Source of the DNA: an uncultured Holophagaceae bacterium | Lineage (GTDB): Bacteria > Acidobacteriota > Holophagae > Holophagales > Holophagaceae | DNA: 14,776 nucleotides | NCBI GenBank assembly: GCA_903890595.1 | Contig: CAITBU010000390.1 | Span: forward strand, 1-14,776 | Direction: 5' to 3' | Shown here: positions 7,375-13,278 of the stretch, in pieces | Layout: each line of letters starts with the position of its first letter | How positions within the stretch are numbered: position 1 is the stretch's first letter | The notes under the pieces: generated by a model | Database searches by the model: none | What the model was told of the DNA's origin: nothing | What the model saw: the letters and a program-made list of their open reading frames with translations, nothing else | Position numbers and translations under genes: made by a program

Positions 7375-8313
7375 TTATCGGAGGATTGGCCCCGGGTCTG
7401 ATTCCGGGCCCCCCTCGGCCTGGGCCAGGGCCAGGGCCCGCCAGCAGGCCGGTGCCCCCCGCACCGCCCGGAGGCCCCCAGCCCCGGCCAGCTCCAACCT
7501 GACCTCCCGCCGCTGGATCCGGGCCTGGAGCACCGCCCCGGACAGGCGCTCCAGCTCCTCCTCGAAGGCCGGTCCCAGGTCCCAAGCCCTCAGGTCCAGC
7601 CGCAGCTCCAGACCCACCGGGCGGTCCTCGTCGAAGGTGCGAACCCAGGGCTGGCCCCGCTGGGCGGTGCGCTTCCAGTGCATGCGCCCCGGGGGGTCCC
7701 CCCGTCGCAGGGGGCGGGTCCCCAGGGGGGCACCCGTACCTTCCCGGTCCTGGGAGCGGCGGCCCTCCCCCCGCCAGGTGCCGGGCCGTAGCGACCCCAT
7801 GCGGGGGTGAGGCAGCACCAGGAGGGGTTGGTCCAGTGCGATAAATCTAGACTTTTCCACCAAGCCGAAGGGGAAGCGGGTGCGTAGCTCCAGGGACCGG
7901 AGGGTGCGCCAGCCTCGGTGGCCGGGCCGGGCCTGGAGGACCACCGCCACCTCCCCGTCCAGGCCGGCGGCGCCCAGGAAGCCGGGTTCCACCGGGGTGT
8001 CCTCCAGATCAAGGTGCAGCTCCAGGCCCCGGAGCCGGCCACCCCCGCCATCCCGCAGACGCAAGCGGAGGCCGCCCCGGGACCGGGCGAACAGGCTGCC
8101 CTCCACGACCTCCACCACCTGCAGGCCCTGCAAGGCCCGGCGGCTGAGGATGCCGGACACCAGGAACAGGCCCAGCATGATGGAGAAGACCAGGTAGAGC
8201 AGGTTGTTCCCCGTGTTCACCGAGAAGGCCCCCACCGCCAGCAGCGCCAGCAGGTACTGGAGCCCCAGCCCCGTGAGGGTCAGCCGCAGGCGTCGGTCGT
8301 TCCAGAGCCGCAT
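7375..8313 (-). CDS. DUF58 domain-containing membrane-anchored protein
   Basis: I place the start at ATG 8311-8313 (312 residues), with GGAG about 10 nt upstream. A longer frame to 8508 exists, but the added 65 residues look non-coding and overlap the divergent permease gene. Two hydrophobic segments lie at about residues 11-31 and 37-55. The DUF58 core is RPLRRGDPPGRMHWKRTAQR (200-219), matching the family pattern GD..R.I.WK..AR, followed by VRTFDED. DUF58 proteins have a vWA-like fold and usually sit next to a MoxR AAA+ ATPase, often with a transglutaminase-like protein. No such partner is in this window. The biochemical role is not established. It heads a run with cdd and the TPR gene. Confidence 0.88.
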   Translation of the reverse strand: MRLWNDRRLRLTLTGLGLQYLLALLAVGAFSVNTGNNLLYLVFSIMLGLFLVSGILSRRALQGLQVVEVVEGSLFARSRGGLRLRLRDGGGGRLRGLELHLDLEDTPVEPGFLGAAGLDGEVAVVLQARPGHRGWRTLRSLELRTRFPFGLVEKSRFIALDQPLLVLPHPRMGSLRPGTWRGEGRRSQDREGTGAPLGTRPLRRGDPPGRMHWKRTAQRGQPWVRTFDEDRPVGLELRLDLRAWDLGPAFEEELERLSGAVLQARIQRREVRLELAGAGGLRAVRGAPACWRALALAQAEGGPESDPGPILR

Positions 8314-8439
8314 GGCCGCATCGCTCCGAGGGGGTTCCGGGACAGGGTACGAGAGCCGAAGGGTAGCAGGACCGGCCCCCGGGGCGACCAGGGAGGCCGG
8401 GTCCCTCCTGCTAGGATGAACCTTCTCTCCAAGGTCGCC
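8314..8439. promoter_or_regulatory. Divergent intergenic region between DUF58 gene and amino-acid permease
   Basis: Promoters for two divergent genes should lie here. TAGGAT at 8412-8417 (plus strand) resembles a -10 box, and the same TAGGATGAA string occurs before lpxD (12025-12033). No clear -35 partner was found in either case. The promoter call is inference from orientation. Confidence 0.3.
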
Positions 8440-10017
8440 ATGCTCACCCGACTCTTTCGCACCAAGTCCCTGGAGCAGCTTCAGGCCAGCGCCGAGGAAC
8501 CCGAGCACCAGCTGAAGAAGGGCCTGGGGGTCTTCGACCTCACCATGTTCGGCATCGGCGCCATCATCGGCGCTGGGATCTTCAGCTCCATCGGCACCGC
8601 CGCCGCCGGCAACGCTGCCGATGGCCGCCTGCCCGCCGGGCCCGCCCTGGTCATCAGCATCCTCGTGGTGGCCCTCATCTGTGGCTTCACCGCCCTGGCC
8701 TACGCCGAGATGGCCTCCATGATCCCGGTGTCCGGCAGCGCCTACACCTATGCCTACGCCACCCTGGGCGAGCTCATGGCCTGGATCATCGGCTGGGACC
8801 TATTGCTGGAGTACGCCATCTCCAACGTGGCGGTGGCCATCTCCTGGGGCGACTACGCCCGCAGCTTCCTGTCCACGGTGTTCCATGTGGACATTCCAGG
8901 CTGGCTGGGCATGGACCTGCGCGGTGCCATGAAGCTGGTGCAGGGGGTCCCAGCCATGGACCTCAGCGCCAAGGTCCAGGCCCTGGCCCAGGCCAAGGCG
9001 GGCCTCATCAATGGCGCCACGGTCTTCGCCAACTGGGACGTGGTGAAGGCCGCACCCACCCTGGGTGGCTACCCCGTCACCATCAACCTGCTGGCGGTGG
9101 TGATCACCGGCCTGATCACCTGGCTCTGCTACATCGGCATCAAGGAGAGCGCCCGGGTCAATAGCGTCATGGTGATCATCAAGGTGGTCATCCTGCTGGC
9201 GGTGGTGGGCCTGGGCATCCGCTTCATCCAGCCCGCCAACTGGCACCCCTTCGTGCCCCACGGCTGGCCCGGCATCCAGTCCGGCGCCGCCATCATCTTC
9301 TTCGCGTTCATCGGCTTCGACGCCGTCAGCACCACCGCTGAGGAGTGCCGCAACCCCGGCCGGGACCTGCCCCGGGGCATCCTCTGGTCCCTGGTGATCT
9401 GCACCGTGATCTACGTCGCCGTGGCCCTGGTGGTGACCGGGATGCTGCACTACACCCGCCTGGGCGGCATCGCCGATCCCCTGGCCTTCATCTTCACCGA
9501 GCACAAGATGGGTGGCATCGCAGCGGTCATCAGCTTTGGCGCCGTCATCGCCACCACCGCCGCCCTGCTGGTCTACCAGGTGGGGCAGCCCCGCATCTTC
9601 ATGAGCATGAGCCGAGACGGCCTGCTGGCGCCCTGGTTCGGCAAGGTCCACCCCCGCTTCAAGACGCCCTCCCATGCCACCCTGCTGACCGGGTTGCTGG
9701 TGGCCGTTCCCGCCGCCCTGCTCAACATCGACGAGGTGGTGGAGCTGGCCAACATCGGCACCCTCTTCGCCTTCGTGATCGTCTGCGCGGCCGTGCTGAT
9801 CCTGCGCTACCGCCGGCCCGAGGCGCCCCGGAAGTTCGTGATGCCCTTCGCCTGGGTCATCGCCCCCGCCGCCATCGTGGGCTGCTTCTGGATCGCCCGA
9901 GGCCTGCCCGCAGTGACCTGGTATCGCTTCTTTGCTTGGCTGGGCCTCGGCCTGCTGGTCTACGCCCTCTACGGGGCGCGGAAGAGCCGCCTAAGCTCCG
10001 CTGCCACGCCCTCCTAG
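8440..10017 (+). CDS. APC-family amino-acid permease (YfnA/cationic amino acid transporter type)
   Basis: The 525-residue polytopic protein shows the APC pattern. A soluble N-terminus (MLTRLFRTKSLEQL) leads into TM1 with GIGAIIGAGIF (about residues 38-48), the substrate-binding unwound helix of the family. FAFIGFDAVSTTAEE (about 287-301) is the TM6 signature, and GQPRIFMSMSRDGLLAPWF (about 381-399) is the loop typical of YfnA/CAT proteins. About 12 hydrophobic segments can be counted. A stretch of about 65 residues (about 145-210) between early helices makes it longer than YfnA (461 residues). It should import amino acids across the inner membrane by proton coupling; the substrate is unknown. 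ATG 8440 has AAGG 6 nt upstream; ATG 8416 is an in-frame alternative (533 residues) with a poorer ribosome site. Confidence 0.93.
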   Translation: MLTRLFRTKSLEQLQASAEEPEHQLKKGLGVFDLTMFGIGAIIGAGIFSSIGTAAAGNAADGRLPAGPALVISILVVALICGFTALAYAEMASMIPVSGSAYTYAYATLGELMAWIIGWDLLLEYAISNVAVAISWGDYARSFLSTVFHVDIPGWLGMDLRGAMKLVQGVPAMDLSAKVQALAQAKAGLINGATVFANWDVVKAAPTLGGYPVTINLLAVVITGLITWLCYIGIKESARVNSVMVIIKVVILLAVVGLGIRFIQPANWHPFVPHGWPGIQSGAAIIFFAFIGFDAVSTTAEECRNPGRDLPRGILWSLVICTVIYVAVALVVTGMLHYTRLGGIADPLAFIFTEHKMGGIAAVISFGAVIATTAALLVYQVGQPRIFMSMSRDGLLAPWFGKVHPRFKTPSHATLLTGLLVAVPAALLNIDEVVELANIGTLFAFVIVCAAVLILRYRRPEAPRKFVMPFAWVIAPAAIVGCFWIARGLPAVTWYRFFAWLGLGLLVYALYGARKSRLSSAATPS

Positions 10018-10031
10018 CGGCGGAGTCGCTC

Positions 10032-10667
10032 ATGTTTACCGGACTCATCAGACACCTGGGAACCCTGGAAGCTCGCACTGCCCGGTCAGGCGGCGCCCGT
10101 CTGCGCATCGCTGCTCCGGCAGACCTGCTGCTCCGTGCCGAGCTGGGCGCCAGCATCGCCGTGAACGGCGCCTGCCTCACCAGCGTGGCTACAGACGCCC
10201 GGGCCTGGGAGGCGGACCTCAGCGAGGAGACCCTGGCCAAGACCACCCTGGGGCGCCTCTCCCTGGGCGTCACGGTGCACCTGGAACCCGCGCTGCGGGT
10301 GGGCGACCCCCTGGACGGGCACCTGGTGTCGGGCCATGTGGACGGCGTAGGCCACCTGCTGGAGCGTCCCACGGGCGAAGGCCTCTGGCGTTTTGCCATG
10401 CCTGCGGACCTGGCCCCCATGACTGCGCCGAAGGGCTCCATCGCCGTGGACGGCATCTCGCTGACGGTGGTGGACTGCGGCTCCGACTGGTTCACCGTGG
10501 CCCTCATCCCAGAGACCGTCACCCACACGGCGCTCAAAACCATGCGCCCCGGCGCTCCCGTGAATCTGGAGGCCGACCCCATCGGCCGCTTCGTGGCCCG
10601 CGCCCTGGCCCTGCGCAGCACCGACGAGAAGCTGACCCGCTTCGCCCAGGGCGGCTGGGGGCACTAG
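10032..10667 (+). CDS. ribE: Riboflavin synthase, alpha subunit
   Basis: The 211-residue enzyme converts two molecules of 6,7-dimethyl-8-ribityllumazine into riboflavin and a pyrimidinedione. It has the two lumazine-binding barrels of the family: MFTGLI at the start and SIAVNGACLT (41-50) in the first, then SGHVDGVG (100-107), SIAVDGISLTV (136-146) and IPETVTHTAL (159-168) in the second. Length matches E. coli (213). The true start is ATG 10032, with GGAG at 10022-10025; the same frame is open far upstream but only as a shadow of the permease. It begins 14 bp after the permease stop, so it may share that transcript. No other rib genes are nearby and there is no room for an FMN riboswitch directly upstream. 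The symbol is ribC in some species. Confidence 0.95.
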   Translation: MFTGLIRHLGTLEARTARSGGARLRIAAPADLLLRAELGASIAVNGACLTSVATDARAWEADLSEETLAKTTLGRLSLGVTVHLEPALRVGDPLDGHLVSGHVDGVGHLLERPTGEGLWRFAMPADLAPMTAPKGSIAVDGISLTVVDCGSDWFTVALIPETVTHTALKTMRPGAPVNLEADPIGRFVARALALRSTDEKLTRFAQGGWGH

Positions 10668-10684
10668 ACCGGGGAGCACTCGCC

Positions 10685-10745
10685 AACCGCAGAGTAAGGG
10701 CCCATCTGCGTCATCTGCGTCATCTGCGGTTCCGTCTTTGCGTCA
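10685..10745. repeat. Repeat cassette B: 9-bp units with a perfect inverted pair
   Basis: Three tandem 9-bp units are CATCTGCGT (10703-10711), CATCTGCGT (10712-10720) and CATCTGCGG (10721-10729). AACCGCAGA (10685-10693) and TCTGCGGTT (10723-10731) form a perfect 9-bp inverted repeat enclosing the other units. A further unit-like TTTGCGTCA (10737-10745; compare TCTGCGTCA at 10705-10713) contains the stop codon of the convergent cobalamin adenosyltransferase gene. The cassette fills most of the 75-bp gap between ribE and that gene. There is no T-run, so it is not a classic intrinsic terminator. Confidence 0.8.
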
Positions 10746-11300
10746 GCCCCTAGGCGCCCACAGGGTGTCGGGTACGCCGGCCACGGCGTTCTCGGCGCGG
10801 GCCAGGGCGAAGCACCAGTCACTGAGGCGGTTCAGGTAGGCCACCACCGCTGGGTCGATGGCTTCGGCCTCGGCCAGCACGACCGCCTCGCGCTCGGCCC
10901 GCCGGCAGACCGTGCGGGCCAGATGGGCATGGGCGGAGCCCGGGGTGCCACCGGGTAGCACGAAGGCCGTCATGGGCGGCGCCAGGGCTGTGAGGCGGTC
11001 GATGTCAGCCTCCATGGCCGCCAGGTCCCAGGTGGGACGGCTCATGTGGGTCCCCAGCAGGCCCTGCTGGGCCGGGGGCGTGGCGAGCATGGCGCCCAGC
11101 ACGAAGAGGTCGTGCTGAATGCGCTGGAGGCAGGCCTCGTCAGCGCAGGCGGGGGTCGCATGCAGGCGCAGAACGCCCAGGACACAGTTCAGCTCGTCCA
11201 GGGTGCCGTAGGCCGCCAGCCGCAGGTGGGACTTGCTCACCCGGTCCCCCCCGAAGAGCCCGGAGGAGCCGTCATCGCCGGTGCGCGTGTAGAGCTTCAT
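10743..11300 (-). CDS. pduO: PduO-type ATP:cob(I)alamin adenosyltransferase
   Basis: This 185-residue protein transfers the adenosyl group of ATP to reduced cobalamin, making adenosylcobalamin. The ATP-binding N-terminus TGDDGSSGLFGGDRVSK (residues 7-23) is followed by YGTLDELNCVLG (31-42). Family helices with RRAERE (133-138) and YLNRLSDWCFALAR (155-168) complete the active site. The start is ATG 11298-11300, with GAGG about 5 nt upstream; the open frame continues upstream without family similarity. Its presence implies the cell uses B12-dependent enzymes, none of which are in the window. Symbols vary for this family (pduO, cobO, MMAB-like); the family assignment is firmer than the symbol. 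The stop codon falls in a repeat-like unit of cassette B. Confidence 0.93.
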   Translation of the reverse strand: MKLYTRTGDDGSSGLFGGDRVSKSHLRLAAYGTLDELNCVLGVLRLHATPACADEACLQRIQHDLFVLGAMLATPPAQQGLLGTHMSRPTWDLAAMEADIDRLTALAPPMTAFVLPGGTPGSAHAHLARTVCRRAEREAVVLAEAEAIDPAVVAYLNRLSDWCFALARAENAVAGVPDTLWAPRG

Positions 11301-11356
11301 GGGGACCTCGCTACGATGGCTGCGGCAACGACTGCACGGCGCACCGCAAGCCCACT

Positions 11357-11665
11357 TTACGATGACTCGGGGAAGGTGTCTGGCCCGATGGCCTCTTCCT
11401 GGCGGTGCACATAGGTCACCACGAGGGCATCGCCGTGGTGCTCGTAGAGCAGGCGCAGGGGCTTCACGAGCAGCTCTCGGTAGAAACCAGGGCCGAACTC
11501 CGGCACCCAGCGGCCCAACTCGGGGAAGTCCGCCAGTCGCTGGAGGCTGGCGTCCACCCGTCTGTGCAGTGCTCGGGCCGCATCGGGATTGAAGCCGCCG
11601 ATGTAGTCCAGCCGCTCCGCGAACTGCTCCACAGCGGGCTCGGCCCAACGAATGATCAGGCCCAT
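11357..11665 (-). CDS. RelE/ParE-family toxin of a type II toxin-antitoxin pair
   Basis: The 102-residue protein shows the RelE/ParE (plasmid stabilisation) pattern: WAEPAVEQFAERLDYI at the N-terminus, NPDAARALHRRVDASLQRL, FPELGRWVPEF (47-57), YRELLVKPLRLLYEH (62-76) and a closing strand VVTYVHRQEE. The ATG at 11663-11665 lies inside the last codons of the antitoxin gene, with a 10-nt overlap, so the two are translated together. RelE members cut mRNA on the ribosome and ParE members poison gyrase. Sequence alone does not decide; the FPELGR and RELLV.P.R..Y pattern is shared by both. The open frame continues far upstream but there it is only a shadow of the antitoxin gene. Confidence 0.88.
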   Translation of the reverse strand: MGLIIRWAEPAVEQFAERLDYIGGFNPDAARALHRRVDASLQRLADFPELGRWVPEFGPGFYRELLVKPLRLLYEHHGDALVVTYVHRQEEAIGPDTFPESS

Positions 11666-11916
11666 TTTGCTGTTCGGGCCAGGGCTTCCTCGTGGGCAAC
11701 CGTCCGGCCCTCCGCCAGGGCCTGCTGTCCGCGAATGATGCCCTCCAAAAGCGCGAGCTTGCGCTCCTGCATCCGGTAGGTGGTGACATCCATGAGCACC
11801 GCCGCCTCGCGGCCATGCTCGGTAATCACCAGGGTTTCCTGATTCTGCTGGAGCAGCCCAATAATCTCGGTGGCTTTGCGTTTGATGTCGGTGACCGGTA
11901 CGAGCTTGGGGAGCAT
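11656..11916 (-). CDS. Phd/YefM-family antitoxin
   Basis: The 86-residue protein begins with a Phd/YefM DNA-binding fold: VTDIKRKATEIIGLLQQN (residues 8-25), ETLVITEHGREAAVLMD (27-43) and VTTYRMQERK. The C-terminal helical tail (about 54-86) would wrap the toxin. In this family the antitoxin neutralises the toxin and represses the operon by binding its own promoter. The antitoxin comes first and overlaps the toxin by 10 nt, the usual order. The ATG at 11914-11916 has GAGG upstream. Two perfect 11-bp repeats lie 32-53 bp upstream of the start and are good candidates for its operator. Confidence 0.9.
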   Translation of the reverse strand: MLPKLVPVTDIKRKATEIIGLLQQNQETLVITEHGREAAVLMDVTTYRMQERKLALLEGIIRGQQALAEGRTVAHEEALARTAKWA

Positions 11917-11947
11917 GGGAACACCTCGGGCGGGAAGGAATTTGTAC

Positions 11948-11969
11948 CACTATTCTATCACTATTCTAT
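11948..11969 (-). promoter_or_regulatory. Tandem 11-bp repeats upstream of the toxin-antitoxin operon (candidate operator)
   Basis: Two perfect copies of CACTATTCTAT (plus strand) run at 11948-11958 and 11959-11969, with the next C (11970) also repeated. Read on the minus strand each copy contains TAGAAT, five of six matches to a -10 box, and TTTACA lies just upstream. The spacing is too short for a standard -35/-10 pair. An 11-bp period places both copies on the same face of the helix, which fits cooperative binding by the antitoxin. The patch is strikingly AT-rich against its surroundings. The repeat is seen directly; the operator role is inference. Confidence 0.55.
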
Positions 11970-12058
11970 CTGTAAACGACCCCTCCCTTCGGTTGGCTGC
12001 CCTCAGGCCCACCCCAGCACGGGGTAGGATGAAGGGCGATGACGGGCGACAGCCCTCC

Positions 12059-12064
12059 AGGGGG
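12059..12064 (+). promoter_or_regulatory. Ribosome binding site deciding the lpxD start
   Basis: AGGGGG stands 4 nt before ATG 12069. The upstream in-frame ATG 12039 has only AAGGG with a 2-nt spacer and would add ten residues (MTGDSPPGGS) not typical of LpxD, so 12069 is preferred. Confidence 0.6.
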
Positions 12065-12068
12065 TTCC

Positions 12069-13163
12069 ATGCAGGTGCGCTGCGAGCAGATCGCCACAGA
12101 CTTGAAGCCGCTGTTCCCCCAGACCCGGGGGGACCTGCAGACCCTCGTCCAGCGGGCTGTGCCCCCAGAGCGGGCCGATGCCGGGTCGCTGGTCTTCGCC
12201 GCCGATGCGGCCATGCTCCAGACCGCCCTGGCGGCGGGGGCCGGGGCCATCGTGCTCCCCCTCAAGCTGGCGGGCCTGATTCCCGACGATGCCACCCAAG
12301 CCTTCCTGCTCACCCCGACCCTGAAGCTGGCCATGGCCCATGTCCTGCAGCGCTACTTCGACGAGGCGCGGGCCAAGTTTGGCCCAGTACCCACCGTGGA
12401 TCCCCGCGCCTTCGTGGCCCCGGATGCCGTGCTTGGGGAGGGGGTCGCCATCGCCGCCGGGGCCTTCGTCGGTCGCCGGGTGGTCATCGGCCGCGGGGCC
12501 CTCATCGGCCCAGGCTGCGTCATCGAGGATGACGCCCGCATCGGTGCCGACACCCTGCTGCACGCCCTGGTCTTCGTGGGCCAGCGCTGCCAGGTGGGCG
12601 ACCGCTGCGAGATCCACCCCCACACCACCCTGGGCAGCGACGGCTACGCCTACGCCCAGGATGAGGCAGGGCACCACCACAAGGTCCCCCAGCTGGGCAG
12701 CGTGGTGGTGGAGGACGATGTGGAGATCCAGGCCAACTGCGCCATCGACCGCGCCGCCTTCGACGAGACGCGCATCGGCCAGGGCACCAAGATCGACAAC
12801 CTCTGCCACATCGCCCACAACTGTCGCATCGGGAAGCATGTGCTGCTCACCGGCGGCTTCTTCGTGGCGGGCTCCAGCACCGTGGGCGACCACTGCGCCA
12901 CCGGGGGTCGGACCACCCTCACGGACCACGTGAATGTCTGCGCCGGCGTGCAGCTGGGCGGCCTCAGCGCCGTCACCAAGGACGTCACTGTGCCCGGCGT
13001 CTACAGCGGCTACCCCCTGCAGCCCATCAAGAACTTCCTGCGCACCACCAGCAGCCTGGCCCACCTCCCCGACATGCGCCGCCGCCTGGCCGACCTGGAA
13101 GCCAAGCTCCAGCGCCTCGAAGCCGCCGCTGGCACCACCCCAGGCACGAAGGACAAAAGCTAG
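12069..13163 (+). CDS. lpxD: UDP-3-O-acylglucosamine N-acyltransferase
   Basis: The 364-residue enzyme adds the N-linked 3-hydroxyacyl chain to UDP-3-O-acyl-glucosamine in lipid A synthesis, using acyl-ACP. The N-terminal LpxD domain (about 1-98) is followed by a left-handed beta-helix of hexapeptide repeats (about 105-310; for example VVIGRGALIGPGCVIEDDARIG). Family marks are LGSDGYAYA (188-196), KVPQLGSVVVEDDVEI (205-220), CAIDRA (224-229) and IAHN (248-251) with the catalytic His250, equivalent to His239 of E. coli. A C-terminal helical tail (about 325-355) completes it; E. coli LpxD has 341 residues. It stands alone rather than with lpxA/fabZ. Its last codons (TKDKS and stop) lie in sequence resembling the intergenic repeats. 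Confidence 0.95.
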   Translation: MQVRCEQIATDLKPLFPQTRGDLQTLVQRAVPPERADAGSLVFAADAAMLQTALAAGAGAIVLPLKLAGLIPDDATQAFLLTPTLKLAMAHVLQRYFDEARAKFGPVPTVDPRAFVAPDAVLGEGVAIAAGAFVGRRVVIGRGALIGPGCVIEDDARIGADTLLHALVFVGQRCQVGDRCEIHPHTTLGSDGYAYAQDEAGHHHKVPQLGSVVVEDDVEIQANCAIDRAAFDETRIGQGTKIDNLCHIAHNCRIGKHVLLTGGFFVAGSSTVGDHCATGGRTTLTDHVNVCAGVQLGGLSAVTKDVTVPGVYSGYPLQPIKNFLRTTSSLAHLPDMRRRLADLEAKLQRLEAAAGTTPGTKDKS

Positions 13164-13256
13164 ATCCACAGATTCCACAGATTCCGCTGAAGGCTTTTTT
13201 TGTGCCCTTTGTGTTCTTTGTGGTTAATCGCTTTTTGGCTTTTCTCTGCGGTTTCC
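13145..13256. repeat. Repeat cassette C: mixed short-period repeats in inverted arms
   Basis: CACGAAGGACAAAA (13145-13158), at the 3' end of lpxD, matches 13 of 14 bases of CACCAAGGACAAAA in cassette A (3977-3990). It can pair with the complement in 13193-13213 through bulges and one G.T pair. Between the arms lie ATCCACAG, ATTCCACAG and ATTCCGCTG (13164-13189). After them come CCTTTGTG and TTCTTTGTG (13206-13222), whose complement resembles the AACCACGAAGA units of cassette A. TCTGCGGTT (13245-13253) repeats the inverted arm of cassette B. A run of seven T lies at 13195-13201. The block occupies the convergent gap between lpxD and pyrE. Confidence 0.7.
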
Positions 13257-13278
13257 TGTTTTCGATCCGGCAAGAAGG

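Noticed and set aside
8314..8508. 65-residue N-terminal extension of the DUF58 frame
   Set aside because: It overlaps the divergent permease start and has no family similarity; the internal ATG at 8313 begins the expected membrane-anchored form.
8800..9675. 291-codon minus-strand frame inside the permease gene
   Set aside because: The product is Gly/Asp/His-rich, typical of the antisense of a membrane protein gene; the permease motifs on the plus strand are clear.
10018..10031. FMN riboswitch controlling riboflavin synthase
   Set aside because: Only 14 bp separate the permease stop from the ribE start, too little for the aptamer, and no conserved aptamer segments were seen.
11301..11816. 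Upstream extension of the cobalamin adenosyltransferase frame
   Set aside because: It runs over the toxin-antitoxin genes in another frame and carries no family motif; the ATG at 11300 has a ribosome site and starts exactly at the family N-terminus.
12003..13178. 391-codon minus-strand frame opposite lpxD
   Set aside because: The plus strand is unmistakable LpxD with hexapeptide repeats and catalytic His; the antisense frame is Gly/Val/His-rich without domain features.
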